Shown: positions 25,666 to 38,224 of the stretch, in pieces
How positions within the stretch are numbered: the first letter of the stretch is position 1
Layout of the letters: every line of letters starts with the position of its first letter
DNA from: Nephrocerus scutellatus
Lineage: Eukaryota; Arthropoda; Insecta; Diptera; Pipunculidae
Reading direction: 5' to 3'
NCBI GenBank assembly: GCA_947095585.1
Contig: OX352761.1
Location: 139,530,277 to 139,594,276 of the forward strand
DNA: 64,000 nucleotides
Made by a program: the position numbers and the translations under genes
The notes under the pieces: model-generated
The model's input: only the letters and a program-made list of their open reading frames with translations
Told to the model about the DNA's origin: nothing
Database searches by the model: none

Positions 25666-25970
25666 TCTTAATATATAAAAAAAAACAACCCATAAAAATT
25701 TTAATGGGAAGCACTGCAACCTAGCAAGAAAATGACCCTAATTGTAAAGCAAGCAGCGCACACACACAGAACACAGTTATTATAGTATAAAATGATCTCA
25801 TGCCAAGAATTTGTATGGGAGCCACCCGACTCAGCAGCAGCCCGATCGCTCACAAATTTTAATTATGTGGTGGGGAAGATTGGGCTGGATTTTTGTAGGG
25901 GGTTAGTGTGATAATGGTGTTAAGGGTGGTCGGGCGGTTGACTCGAAGGCCGTTTTTTTTATACATAAAC
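25666..25970 (+). mobile_element. Helitron-like fragment (5' end and G-rich interior)
   Basis: A|TCTTAATATATAAAA at 25666 matches the start of the short element at 27533. The interior gtggtggggaagattgggct..ggtgttaagggtggtcggg..ttgactcgaaggccgtt also matches it. The end is replaced by the LINE at 25980. Confidence 0.55.
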
Positions 25971-25979
25971 TTATTTCAA

Positions 25980-26170
25980 AGCGGATTTATGGAACACGAC
26001 AGCGAGGCCGGCCAAGCCAACGTTAGAAAGATGCTGTAGACTAGGACGCCCAGAGTTTAGGGATGTAAAACTGAATGACATCGGCTTGAAATCGGGACCG
26101 GTGTAGAGTTTTTTTGCGGGAGGGGCCAGGACCGTACACCAGTTGTAGAGCCAAATATCATGATGATTAT
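25980..26170 (+). mobile_element. GAT-tailed non-LTR retrotransposon 3' end, copy 2
   Basis: gatttatggaacacgacagc..gccggccaagcc...aggacgcccagagtttaggg...ttgtagagccaaatatcatg: same order as 1725-1910, with a very short tail. Confidence 0.85.
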
Positions 26171-26735
26171 GTTAAAAAGCATTAATCTAAAACATAACAA
26201 CTCACTCACTATAAAAAGTATGTAGAAGTAGAATGGCTAAAAAGGCCAACTACAGCCAAAAAGTTGTTCGGTGTCAGTTGAATTAAAAAAAAAAAATATT
26301 GTGAAGGATAAGGTGGGGGGGTTGGGTTCAATTACCACCAATCGATCACAAAAAGTTTTAAAAATGGCAACACAGAGGCAACGATAACGATTACGCCAAT
26401 TGGGTAAATGAAAGATAAAGAGAGAGAAAATTTGTAAAAAACGCAAAGAACTTAATGAAAAGAAACTTAAAGTTGTAATCTTTTGGAGGCCGGCCGCCCG
26501 CCATGTAGTCAAATCAAGTCTCGGTTCTAAAATTAGTGATCTGTTGTGAGCGGGTCGTCGCCTCCGTAATCAGCATAGTGAGTTTCGCAACATATACTCG
26601 CAACTAATTATTGTGTGACGACATTTTTGGCTTTTTATGTTTGTTTCTTTGCTGAAATCTATAAAAAGCAATGAAATGAAATAAAATGTGCGTCTGCTTG
26701 TAATTTAGAGAAACAAACAGTTTACAGACGAATTT
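26171..26735. other. No gene recognised
   Basis: AT-rich; nothing recognisable on either strand. Confidence 0.5.
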
Positions 26736-26822
26736 TGATGAAATTTTACCACCTTTCGTTGGTAAGAGGAAAGCAGCGGGTATTCATGTGTGCGGGTAGC
26801 GAGCGCCGGGTAACTAGCTAGG
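26736..26822 (+). mobile_element. Helitron-like 3' end
   Basis: aattttgatgaaattttacc...ttggtaagagg...tgtgcgggtagcgagcgccg then ggtaaCTAG|c. Very like 20415-20508. Confidence 0.55.
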
Positions 26823-27239
26823 TTTTGATGTCGAAATTATTTCATTTGATTGATTTCAGAATGCATAAAAATATAAACCCGTAGGAAGTGTATGTGGGAA
26901 CAGAATGGTTTTCTTGCTGCCAAGTTGTTCAATTTTATTATAGACCTGCCCACCACAACAATCCAAAGAACTTTATCATTTATGTATCGTATTTATCGTA
27001 TAGCGCATAGAAATGCAACGTTTTTTTCGAGCTGTCTTTGAGTACTATACTGTTTGACTGTTTGACTAAACATCTTTGCTATTACATTAGTTATGATATG
27101 AAAACTCTTAAACACAGTCAATTCTTTTACTTCAATAGAATCCATGTGTTATAAGAAATCAACCCATAAAAATGAAAACTATTCATGTAAATAATCTAAT
27201 CGTAGACAGACATACACTACACATGTGTGCAAATTTAAA

Positions 27240-27472
27240 AAAATTAATTTTATAAAATTTATATGGGAGCCCCACAGCCCTGGGACCCGATAACTAGCAA
27301 ATTTTTACGAAAAGTGTCGCTTATAAAATTTTAATAAAATCGGTGTTATCACCGGAAGTGCACATGTTGGCAGTTTTAATAAAATCGGACTTTGGGAAGT
27401 GGGTTGAAAATTTATCGCAAGATTCCACGACAAATAGACAAACACAAGAGCACGCGACCTTAATACAGAGAA
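27240..27472 (+). repeat. Interspersed repeat (TTAATATAGAG family), longest copy
   Basis: tttatatgggagccccacag...aatttttacgaaaagtgtcg...cggtgttatcaccggaagtg..cacatgttgg...atcggactttgggaagtggg..aaaatttatcgcaagattcc and an end like the others (accttaatacagag). It abuts the reversed Helitron end at 27473. Confidence 0.75.
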
Positions 27473-27531
27473 CTAGCTGTTCCCGGGAGCTTCGCTACCC
27501 GCACACATGAACCCCGGTGTGGCGGTGTAAT
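27473..27531 (-). mobile_element. Helitron-like 3' end, reversed
   Basis: CTAGctgttcccgggagctt..gctacccgcacacatgaa is the reverse complement of the ends at 20508 and 26818. Confidence 0.6.
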
Positions 27532-27532
27532 A

Positions 27533-27769
27533 TCTTAATATATAAAAATGAAACTTTGTCTGTATGTCTGTTCACGCATAACTCGAAGACCGTTCATACG
27601 ACATAGCTAAAACTTTGTGGTATGGTGGGGACGGTTGTGGTGGAAGTTTGTATGGGTGTTTAGTAATGGTGTTGAGGGGGTTGAAGTGGTGGGTGGCTTG
27701 ACTCGAAGACCGTTTAATTATTTTTTTTTATGGTGTGGGCAGCCAGTCAACGCTGGGTATTTCAGCTAG
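27533..27769 (+). mobile_element. Short non-autonomous Helitron-like element, apparently complete
   Basis: Starts A|TCTTAATATATAAAAATG and ends gccagtcaacgctgggtatt..cagCTAG|T, so it has TC...CTRR termini placed between A and T, and a small CCAG/CTGG stem before the end. 237 bp, no coding capacity, G-rich middle. Confidence 0.65.
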
Positions 27770-28089
27770 TAGCCTATAAACATTCGCTATCTGCCAATAC
27801 TATACACTGAAAACTTCATTAAAATTGATTTGTAAACGTGGCTTATATTAACATTCTACATTTCACACACCGATGGAGGGAGAAGAGTTTTGTACTATAG
27901 CCAATAACCTTCCTGCCAAAAATATACATTGAAAACTTCATAAAAATCAGCTGATAAATGTGAGTTTCAATACATAACAACCGCACAAAATTTAATTTTT
28001 ATTTATATAGATGTACAAAATTAAAACTATTCATGTAAATTCTCTATTCGGAGATACGTGCAAAGTTTAAACCAAATTGGTTAAGTTTT

Positions 28090-28270
28090 AAAAAAAAAAT
28101 ATATATAAGGGCGCTCCTCGGCGCTGTGACCTGACCTGATCACTTCCAAATTTTTACAGAAAATCGGAGATGTACATGTGTGCTACGTTTAAATAAAATC
28201 GGGCTTTAGTGGATTGGTGGAGTGGAAGTGGATTATAAATTATTTACAAGATTTGGACATAAACACACGC
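28090..28270 (+). repeat. Interspersed repeat (TTAATATAGAG family), interrupted copy
   Basis: tcacttccaaatttttacag..gtacatgtgtgc...aaatcgggctt..ggaagtgg..ataaattatttacaagatt; its end block (cgtgaagttagtatagagaa) reappears at 28588 after an intervening LINE fragment. Confidence 0.7.
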
Positions 28271-28545
28271 AACTTAGGTTTGGTTAGGTTGAGGTGGCTG
28301 CCGACAGAAAACCGACACACTTCAAACATCACATGTGTTCGAGAAAAATGTATCCTCTACTAGTTGAACCAGTTAGACCTTCGTATGAAGCGAAGGAGAC
28401 TTCTAATGTCAGTATTTAAGAAACTTGTCACAATATAGTGCCTTGGCTAAGGCAGTCGTCCATTAGCCAACCATAACGTACAGAAGTGTAGGTCTTACTA
28501 GCGCTGTACGAGTATATAGCCAATAAAAGATATGGGGTTGAAGAC
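28271..28545 (-). mobile_element. Non-LTR fragment (family C, RT thumb region)
   Basis: The minus strand reads KTYTSVRYG then W and matches 48075-48110 (agacctacacttctgtacg). The left edge has a ttaggtttggttaggttgagg run like that at 43575. Confidence 0.55.
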
Positions 28546-28609
28546 CCAATGACTTTTTTGCAAAAGAAGAGTGCACCACTGTGGCTTAACGTGAAGTTAG
28601 TATAGAGAA

Positions 28610-31058
28610 TTTAAAAATTAAGACTTTATTACAAAACTGTTCTAGAAATTATGAGTGGGTCGGTTTAAGTTGAAACATCACAGGAAACAAAGAGAAATTT
28701 CCCTAAAGGGGATATTTTTGATATAAATAACTCCCTAATCCCTACTTTATCATTATGTCGACAAAAAATAGAAACACTTATTTCCATTCAAATACATATG
28801 TTTCATCTCACATGTATAGAAACACATGAAAAATTTACCTGTTATACGCTTAAAAATAAAAGTTGCTTGAATAGGAATTTATACAGTAATTTTGTATCGA
28901 CCCAATTTAAATGTAGGGTTTACCGCTTAAATGCTCAAGTTCTTCAAAACTCTTGTTTTCATTCATAAAGTGATTCTTACCGCAGCTAAAGTTAGGGCGT
29001 GTAGCACTCAGAAAACTCCCCTTGTCTCAAGGGACGATAATGGTAAATTGTGTGCTTGCTTACTACTTGGCAAAGAGCAGCGATCAATATTGTATAAAGA
29101 TTAGTCTCTCTCTCGATCACCGATCGAAGGAGTTCTTTAATGTTTTTCGAAAGCGGTGGCATACTCCTTGTTTTGACGCGGGAAGAAATTGTCTTTGTTG
29201 TGAAACTTTCGTGTGTGTGGGGTAAAGAGAAGAAAATATCGGATGCAGAGACCTGCGCCTGAAACAGTAAAATTAGTAAGGACTATAGCAAGATATTCAA
29301 GTGAAGGTCGACATACAACTAGATGGGAGGATTATGATACTCGTACTTATGCAAGTATAAATAAAATTACATCATTTTGTGTATTTAACCGAAATTGAAT
29401 GAGGCATTATGTAATGTGGTGATTGGTGAACCCACCTGGTCCTTTTGTTATAGATATCTGCAAACTGTAATGTCCTTCAAAAGAAAATAATCTACATCAA
29501 GAGACTAAAATTATATTTATTTATAAGGCTTTTTCTTTTTGTAATTATTTAGTTATAGATAAGAATCTTATTATTTTAATGTAATCGGCAGATCTATCAT
29601 CGATTGACGACTAAAAGAGAAACCAAACATTCTTAACTGTCTACATTATTCCCTTTTTTTGGCATAACACAAAAGATTTTTAAAGCCGTTTTAAGCACTA
29701 CGGTGAAGTTCATCGAATCCGGCAACACTAACGCAAGTGTTACCAGATGTATAAGGTATAACTTAATAACACATTTCAAAATTGGCATTCCACCTAAACT
29801 GAATAACAAATCGAAACAATAATTGAACGAAATGTACAAACTGTGAATTTCTGTTTCGTGACTAAACTTAAAAACCAGAGTATTTGCATGTAGCTATGCT
29901 TTTGTAAGCTGTTTGCTGCTATGCCTCCATTTAAATGTTAAGACGTGAAGTGTGCATTGAGTTTCCAACTTATATTTTGTTTTGTTTTTGTTTTTTGTTT
30001 TTATAATTCGTTTCTAAAATATGAAAAGTTACAAAAACGTTGCACTTAAATTCAAGTTTTTGAGCTTGAGCTTCGAGAAATCTTAGAACAAAGTTTTACA
30101 TACATTCATACATATATAAATTTAAAAAAAAATAACACAGAACATAGCAATAGATCACATATCTTGCTACGGCAAAGGTTGCTCATGATTGGAAAATATA
30201 AAGGCGTTATCAGCTGCATGTTGTCATGTTGGATGTTATGTACAACACTATTTGTTATCCCTCAAAATCTATGATGTTACTCTCTTTAATTATCTGGGAA
30301 ACAAATGCTTTTTCTGTTCGGGTAAATTATAACGAGCTGTGCCACCTTTTTCAGACGTGCAATACACGAATGTGCGATTGAAACATTACACCGAAAACTG
30401 ATGGTCAACGCTCATAAAATGGTCCTCACGTGTGATGCGAATATACTCGTACACGGCGAAAGAAATCAGTATAAAGCTCTCATCACAATCAAGCTTAGCA
30501 AATTAAGAATACATACTTTTTTTTTGTATTTATCCCTCTGGAAGGTGGACGGACACGCTAATTGCTGCAGGATGAATATTTCCAAGGATCCAAAAGGCAG
30601 TAAAATAAGACAGACTACCAGAAACCCTTGCATATTATTTTCAAGACCTATCAAAATGTTGCTAACACACCATACGTTCAATAAATTATCCAATGAAGTT
30701 CGCAGAGACGCATTCGACTGAGCAAATTGCAAATCTTTATGAAAAAGTTAAAATAGGATAAGCTTATTCATTTATTGATTCCTGTAATTATTCAATTAAG
30801 ATTTTAAATGTACTAATTTTTTAGATTTTTCTCGATTTAAAAAGCGAGTTAAGAGTGTGTATATTGCAATTATTTTAATAACTGCGTTTTATGGTAAAGA
30901 CTTTGACATACAATTCATCAGCACAGACGATATTTAAATAAAGTTGCCAGAGTTTTTATACCTGTATTCTTGTGCAATTATCTTATATTTGCAATATTAC
31001 ACTAAATGCGATAATTGTTCACACATAACGTACATACATCTCGTAATAAAACAGTATA
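28610..31058. other. No gene recognised
   Basis: AT-rich. The frame at 30401-30721 was inspected; no family recognised. Confidence 0.5.
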
Positions 31059-31059
31059 T

Positions 31060-31435
31060 TATGGGCGTGTTTTTTATGTCGGAGAAATCGGACAGAACAG
31101 AGAAATCAGAGTTCGGAGATATCCGATAAATACGATAATTTATTTCTCTGATCTGTCAGATCAAACAAATTATCTGCTGTGCTTTTTTTAGTACCAGAGC
31201 AATGTTTTTTTTTTTCATTTGAATACTCCATAGTAGTCGACCTGTCTTATTTTTAAAGAAACAAACACCTACAGCTGTCAAAAAGTGATCTGTATATTTA
31301 TCAGAGTAAAAAGATCATATCCGAGAATTATCGGAGTGTAAAAAAAACGACTCAGAAAAATAACAATTTCTCGGAGAATAAAAAAAAAAAAACGCAATCT
31401 GAATTTTGACAGTTTAATTATCTCGCAAAAAAAAA
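31060..31435 (+). repeat. Fold-back MITE (GTCGGAGAAATC family), copy 1
   Basis: Left arm gggcgtgttttttatgtcgg...gagttcggagatatccgata; interior ctccatagtagtcgacctgt and cctacagctgtcaaaaagtg; right part gatcatatccgagaattatc..ggagtgtaaaaaa. Right terminus partly lost. Confidence 0.8.
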
Positions 31436-31579
31436 CTTCGTTTTTCGGATACAAACTTTTAAATATATTTTATACATCGAAACACGCCACACAGTCATTT
31501 ATTATTTGGTCATAACCGCCAAAATATCTGTCCTATTTCAAAAAAATTTCTTTTTTCCATGCTTCATACGCGTCAAAAG

Positions 31580-32150
31580 CGAAATATTAAAATGGGCCAC
31601 TGGGGAACGCTCGCATTTATGTGATGTACTTTAGACTTGAAACGGTCCAATACAACTTGAATTGAGCGCTCCAAAAGATAGCTTCTAATCCAATGAAGCA
31701 GTTTTTCATCGACTCCATGCATTTTGGACAAAAGAGCTTGATGCCAAAATCTGCCGAATGTCTTGAGTGCAGCTTTGCTTTGCTCGTTTCAAGGTATTTT
31801 ATAAGCTGAAAATTGATCAACGCTTCCATGTCCTTGGAAAGAATAGATGTAAGTGCTATGGGTCGGTACGAAGAAAAAGACGACGGCTCGCCATTTTTGG
31901 GTATGTGCGGTTTTCCAACTTCTCAGAAAGAGTTCAGAAAAATATGATAGATAGAAAAGCTTACGCAATGGTAATGCCAGCTTGGAAGAACACCTCTTCA
32001 GAACTATTGAGGAAATACCATCAGATTTGTGTGTTGAAATTGATTAAAGCTCTAGCAACTGCACGAGTACGAATCTAAATCTGTCCCATACAGTTTTCTA
32101 TACTCGGAGGTGCAGGCGGCAGCAAAGCACAGTATGGAAGCGTGGAGCTA
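31580..32150 (-). mobile_element. Jockey-like non-LTR RT relic (family J), copy 1
   Basis: Minus strand: VLKRCSSKLALPLRKLFYLS, FLRSWKTA, then VDQFSAYKIP..., HWIRSYLLERSIQVVLDRFK and a worn GVPQ block. Same order as copy 2 at 61670. Stops and frameshifts throughout. Confidence 0.85.
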
Positions 32151-32177
32151 GCTGCAAAATGTGCAGCAAACCTACTC

Positions 32178-32440
32178 TTTATGGGTGTGTTTTTTTACTG
32201 CGGAAAAATCGTAGAGATCCGCGAAATCAGAGTTCCAAGAACTCCAATAATTTTTTTTTCTGATCAGATCTGCCAGATCAGAAAAATGTGCTGGAGAAAA
32301 ATTTTATTTCACCTTCATGCTCCATAGTAATTTGAAGAAACCAACAACTACAGCTGTCAAAAAATGTGCTGTAAATTTTTTGAGAATAAAAAGATCAAAA
32401 TAAGAACACAACCTATGTTAGTTTCAAAACTGTCAATTTT
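32178..32440 (+). repeat. Fold-back MITE (GTCGGAGAAATC family), copy 2
   Basis: gggtgtgtttttttactgcg..aaatcagagttcc, interior ctccatagtaatttgaagaa and aactacagctgtcaaaaaat. Same orientation as copy 1; right arm decayed. Confidence 0.75.
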
Positions 32441-32453
32441 TTTAAGTAAAGCC

Positions 32454-32807
32454 CGAAACAGTACCGTATGCGGCGCGGTGTGGTATTCTGACAGATGGCT
32501 TAAAAACAACGTAAAGTATTTGGCGAACACAAAATCAGTGAGGTGAAGTGCACTGCCTCGCACAACCAAATTTCTAAAATGCTGCAGCAGCCATATTCGC
32601 TGTCATTAATTTGAAAATTTAGCAAAAGTGATTAAAATAGGTTTCGAGGAACAGATAATAGTATTAGTTAGGTAATACCCGCCTATTTACCATAAAGCAA
32701 ATAAAAACTACAAAACAATGAAAAACAAGATATGGTGTGAAATAGCTGCTGAAATAAATATTCCAGATAAGAATAAGAATACCGCGCCGCATACTGTTCT
32801 GTTTGGC
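32454..32807. repeat. MITE-like element with about 30-bp inverted ends
   Basis: Left cgaaacagtaccgtatgcgg, then cgcggtgtggtattc; right gaataccgcgccgcatactg, then ttctgtttggc. The two arms are reverse complements apart from short indels. No coding frame inside. Confidence 0.75.
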
Positions 32808-32809
32808 AT

Positions 32810-35165
32810 TAAAATATTGCAACGGGGCCACACCGCACTTCAGTCTGTTTCAGCGATAAATTTGACAGTTCTGACACTAGCCTAAGGGAGCGAAAGTTTA
32901 TTTTCTTTAAACCTTTAAGAGTAGAAAATACTCAAGAGAAAATTTGTAATTTGTTCCCACTCCAATCTCTATAAGGTAAGTCATGTTTGAAGGTTCACTA
33001 AATAGATGGTTTTATATTATTTTATATTTCCTTAGTTTATCGGAGATTCCTGTTGTTTATTGTGATATTGTTATTTTTAAATATTTAGATTACTAGAACC
33101 GCGAAACAACCAAATTAATAATGCTTTGTTTTGTCAGAACATTTTTTTTCGGTTGATCATTTCGATATATGGCAGAACTATTTTATATTCAGAAATGTGT
33201 TATACAAAACTTTTAGTACAGTTAGAGTAATCCCCGCAGAGCAAAGTAAACCCACAGAGCGGGACCAAGCACAATATACTCTTTCTTGTATTCTTTGTCT
33301 CCGTCGCTGTCACTTTATTCCACACATGTGTTGTGTGCTCCTTCTTCTCCTTCGATTCGTTTTCGCACAACTTCAAGTAGTAGTAAGATATAGCAGCCAC
33401 AGGCACAGCAGATACTATTAATATAAATCACTCACTCACATCCGAGTACAACAGAATAAAAATTTATTTAAACACGAAAACGCCATCAATGCTGACGCTC
33501 GCTAACTAAACAAAGCACAAGGCAAGAGTAACAAATTCTACAATTCGTTCGTTTGGCCGTCCGTCCTCTTGCAAATACTCTCTAACCAGCTTGGTTGGCC
33601 TTTTTCAAATTTTGTTGCTTAACAGCTTGCTGGATGGATATAGAGATTGAGGTTTTTTGTTAATAATTTTGCCAATAACATATCACTTATAAAAATAAAT
33701 AATTCTTTTTTTTTGGGGTTCAGTTTGTAGAAATTCACCACTTCGTAAAGTGACCTCCCGCACAATATTTTTTTTCTTTTTCATTCACAAACACCACACA
33801 AAAAAGGAACTGGCAACACACGACGATGACGGCGTCGACGACATCAGCTAATAAAAAATATATATGTATGTATACCATTTTCTTATAACAACGAACACGA
33901 AGGTATACAATAAACATATACTTTTTGCGGCGTTGTATATGCATTAAAAATGTGAAATAGTAAATTTATTCCTTTTCCTAATGGTTTTTTTCGTATTTTT
34001 TTTATTAGGTCATAGTATAGATTCCTTGAAAACTTCATTTATCCCAGTGTGGAGAAATGATTAGATAATTTTTCATCGTCCACAATTCACCGTTGATTGA
34101 AATCATTAATTTTTTTAACACACACATAAGCTTGACGAAGTAAAAAATTAAAAGAACAAAAATTATGTCACCTAAATACGTTTACAATCGTTGCCCACCG
34201 ATATATTCTTTTAATATAATTAAATAAATTATTTGTGAAAGAAAAATTATTACATTTTTGTTTCTTCTGAGATGAGTAGCAAATTCTTTCCAAGAGAAAA
34301 ATCCGACCGACCGACGATGACACAAAAGCCGATTTTTCTGTTTTTTGATCCGTGTTCACATTCGCTACACATACAGAAAGCTCCGATTTCGCAGCAGCAG
34401 TTCACTGCTCTTCTCGGGCTCGCAATCTCAATTTTTTATTCATTATTTCATTCCGACACTACTACTGCAACGACGAAACCGACTCACTTTGTATGCATAT
34501 ACTGTTTGTGTGAACTGTGTTGACCAGTGTGAGTGAAATGAAAGTAAACCAATACCAAACTATTATGAAAAGTTGACACTTTTTTACTCTCCCAAAACTC
34601 TTTCGAAAACAAAAACGCAACTGGAATCTAATTTGAATTTTATTAATACTGCATCACTACACTAACTCCCGAGTCCCAATACCGCTCACAAAGTAATTGA
34701 CTGTGTGTGACTTGTGAGCTTGTGACGCTGTGAGCTTTGAGCGAGCTTTGTGCTCTTCTCTGACTGCTAATTCCAATGGAATAATGTATAAATAACTTCA
34801 CATAGGCCCTTTACACAGTCATTACCTTATGATAATGACATTAATAATGTTAGTAGAAGTCGGAGTAATGAATAATGATGCTTATTAAATGATGGCAAAC
34901 TGAATTTTCTGATTTCGTTCATCTCTCTCTCTATCTCTCGCTCACAATTAAAATTACCGTATAATATGCCTAACAGAGAAACTCTCGTAATTGAAAGAGA
35001 CGTCATTTTCAGAATGGTGAATTTAACAGCGAATTGTCTATTCGTGTTGGAGTGCGGTTGATTTGTCAGACTGAATGTGTGAACTTGGTGGTTGGAAGAC
35101 TTGGAATCTATTTTTTTACTGCAGTTTGGAGAATTAAACGGAATGTAGAACTTTGTGGAGATTAT
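32810..35165. other. No gene recognised; possible promoter-proximal sequence near 32.9 and 34.5 kb
   Basis: A strong donor-like site (TCTCTATAAG|GTAAGTC) lies at about 32972, and 34660-34760 has repeats of gtgag/cttgtgagc. Neither leads to a recognisable coding exon. Confidence 0.4.
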
Positions 35166-35167
35166 AC

Positions 35168-35370
35168 AATGGCAGTGTTTTTTTTTATGTCGGAGAAATC
35201 CGAGTTCCGAGATATCCGATAATTTTTTTAAATTTTCTATATTAACTTCACTTGCCCGTGGCACGGATGTAAACAGATCGGAGCGTAAAAAAGAACGCTA
35301 CAGAGCAAACAGATTTCTCGGCGAGTGAGAAATCTCTCCGATTAATCCGACATCAAAAAATAATACAGCC
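35168..35370 (+). repeat. Fold-back MITE (GTCGGAGAAATC family), copy 3, interrupted
   Basis: ggcagtg..ttatgtcggagaaatccgag at the left and gattaatccgacatcaaaaa at the right are inverted. 35231-35272 is an inverted end block of the TTAATATAGAG family (tctatattaacttcacttgc) sitting inside. Confidence 0.8.
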
Positions 35371-36789
35371 AATATTACAAGGCAATGACAACTCAAATCT
35401 CAAACAAAATACAGACGAGAAGCTAATGGGACAACTAGTTGACAGACTAGTTGAAAAAAAAACCCGTGTTTAAGCAAGTCTGACGATGATTTGAACGATT
35501 TCAAGTTTGCAATCCAAATGTTTTGATTTATCGGTTTGTCTTTACCGTTTTCTCCAACTAGTGGTATTTTGTGTAGAAGATTTAGGAACAAAACAAACGA
35601 TTTCATTCTACAAATTTTTATATTGAATGCGCTTCAGTTTGTTTTTACCTTGTACTCTGCTCCTCTGCGGCTGTTTGTTTGATTTTTATGTGCGCTTTTT
35701 TTCAACAAACAATGAAGTGTGCATGGAATTTTTTTTAGAAATTCGAGTCACAAAAACCAAAGCCTGAGAAGAATTACTAACAAAATATAAAGAAATCGAT
35801 GTAAATGCCAATATGGAAATTCTGAAGAAAAAGAATCAATAATATCAGAACATTTTTCCGAAGAGAACTGAAAAAAGTAGAAAAAAGTCCCAATATACAG
35901 TGGTGTACAAAAAGATGTTACCAACCATATGGTACAACTTAATTAGTGGTTCGACATTACCTGCATGTACCAGTGATGGTGAAAAGGCTTCGCACATGCG
36001 TTGAGAACCAAGAGGTACAGGTCGAAAGAGTGCATTAACTTCATTTGGCCTTGTGTACATATAGTGTGTTATTATTTTCCTAAAATAAAAAAATAAAAGT
36101 CAATCCCCAATCTAGTTTATTGTTACGAAAAGTAGTTTATAGCGCAGATAATGGAATTCGAAATCCAAGACAAATCGCAATGTACATAGTAAAGATAAGC
36201 ACAGAATGAGAATTAAGCACTTACAAAAGTATACTTTTAGGCTGTAAGGTTAATTAGATTATTTTAAATGTAACCGCCTGTAAGTTTAAATCATTACGTT
36301 CTGGGCAAAAATGTAGTCTAACCGGATTGTTCGGTTTGCCCGGGTTTTTGTGAAAGTACACATGTAGTTTATATTTAGAAGATGACTCAATACTATAAGA
36401 TTGGAAGAAGCCTGGAAACTTTTCAATGAGTATAGAAGGTGGCGTTTGCTGCATTCATTCATTGTTTAGAATTAAACCAGTCAAGTTCAAAAAGTTCTTG
36501 CAAAGAGATAAAGCTACCACCTAAGGGAATTATAGTGATGTACAATTGTTGTTGTAATAAGTGTTTTTGTGTACATTTAAAGATATCACCAATATAAATT
36601 ATGAATTTGTATTATTTTTACTGTTTGTTTATTAAAGTTGTTATTTGTAAATAAATAAACTTGTGTTCTGTTCTATTTGCAAAATCCTTTACGAACTCGA
36701 AAGCCTAAATTTCGTAAAAATATCTTGAAATTACCAGCCAACCAAGTACTGACAATAAATACAATTGTCGCTTGACTCTTTTAAACTTT
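35371..36789. other. No gene; Tc1-like end at 35893-35945
   Basis: tatacagtggtgtacaaaaa then gatgttacc matches the inverted fragment at 17255-17293. Nothing else recognised. Confidence 0.55.
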
Positions 36790-36862
36790 TCTTATATGGA
36801 CTTCGAGAAGCTAGACCTTGGACCGCAATTGTCTGTCGCGCCAAAACATTATTATATTATTA
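36790..36862 (+). mobile_element. SINE copy 4 (3' end only)
   Basis: cgagaagctagaccttggac..caattgtctgtcgcgccaaa and an (ATT)n-like tail. Confidence 0.8.
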
Positions 36863-37165
36863 CTAGCTGAAGTGCCGGGCATTGCTCGCGGCTATATCAT
36901 CCCACCCACGCACTAATTGGCCCCAATCACCACATCTCCCAACCGTCTCCACAATCCCATCACTCCCATAAATATCCATAGCCTCCCACATATAACCCAA
37001 CCGCCGATTTTCTATCCACTGACCCACACAATCCATCACCATCCATCAATACCAGTAGCTCCCAAGACTTAAATCCATCGCCCATTTCCTCTGCCACCGA
37101 GTCCCCCTACTAAATAATCATCAACATCCCTCGTCATCAACAGTCCCCGTCATGAATACAAACAA
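36863..37165 (-). mobile_element. Helitron-like element, reversed, with strong strand asymmetry
   Basis: Starts CTAGctgaagtgccgggcat directly after the SINE tail. The next 270 bp are full of C and nearly free of G on the plus strand (minus strand G-rich), like the interiors at 27630 and 25870. Confidence 0.6.
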
Positions 37166-38224
37166 ATACTGCCAAAACAAACAAAAAAACCCACTTACGA
37201 TAAATTATTTTTATTTTCATTAAATCAATTTGTTTATGCGCACGGTTTAACTACATGCAATGAAATCGACCAAAAAATACAAAAGTGGAAATACAGAGCC
37301 ATCTATCAGAATTCAACATAATTATAAACATTTTTCTTCAAAAAGGGACCACAGTTACTGCCAAAAGAATGCTCAGTTAATTTATGTTTCCAAACCTTGT
37401 TAATATCGATATGTACACGACGAAATGAATCAGACAATTGACCATAAAGATCATGCGACTTAACATCACCCGACGTTTTTATGGGGCTATGTTAAATCAG
37501 TGTTTTATGCCAACCAACCACAAACTATAAAACACACTAAACAGTCAAACCACAAACACTTAAGGCATTGCAAGACAACATTGACTGAAATCGCTGAAAT
37601 TCAGCCTGTTTTATGCAAGAGAGATAAATTGGGTCCAAATAATCTATGCTACGAAACGACCGTGGCGGTCATCTAAAAGATGTTATATTGCATACTTAAT
37701 AGTATCATGCATACTTTACATTGATAAAAAAAAAATTAAATTGTATATAACTGTTGTTTTATATCAGTTCAAAGTTCGAGCGCTCTTAATATGCAAAATA
37801 TGCACAATGCAAACACCCAGTCGACGAGAAACCAACTTTAATCAAATTCCTAATGTAACAAATCAACAAAGCAACTACCCTCATAAATTTTATTGGAATT
37901 ATCAGTTTTTTTTATGTTTTATATAAATTATTGCCCCCAGGGGTGCTGAACTACAAAAAAACAACAAATGAAAAACACAAAATAAAGAAGAAATGGAAAG
38001 TGAAGAACCTTTTCAATTTCACCACAATCTTTGAGTTCACTTGAACAGGTGTGTGGGTGTGGTGGGTTTAGCTGCACGCAGTTGGCGATTTTTTTTATTT
38101 CGCTGTATAGTTCTATTTAGTTAGAATTTAGAAAATACTTCATCAACAGATCTTAAGATTAGATAATTTTTGCATTCGAAATTTGATAAGGAGCGTGTCA
38201 TTTAAAACACAAAGAAATTGTTGT
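37166..38224. other. No gene recognised
   Basis: AT-rich DNA; nothing recognisable on either strand. Confidence 0.5.

Noticed and set aside
30401..30721. 106-codon frame and its antisense partner
   Set aside because: Overlapping frames on both strands, AT-rich, no family.
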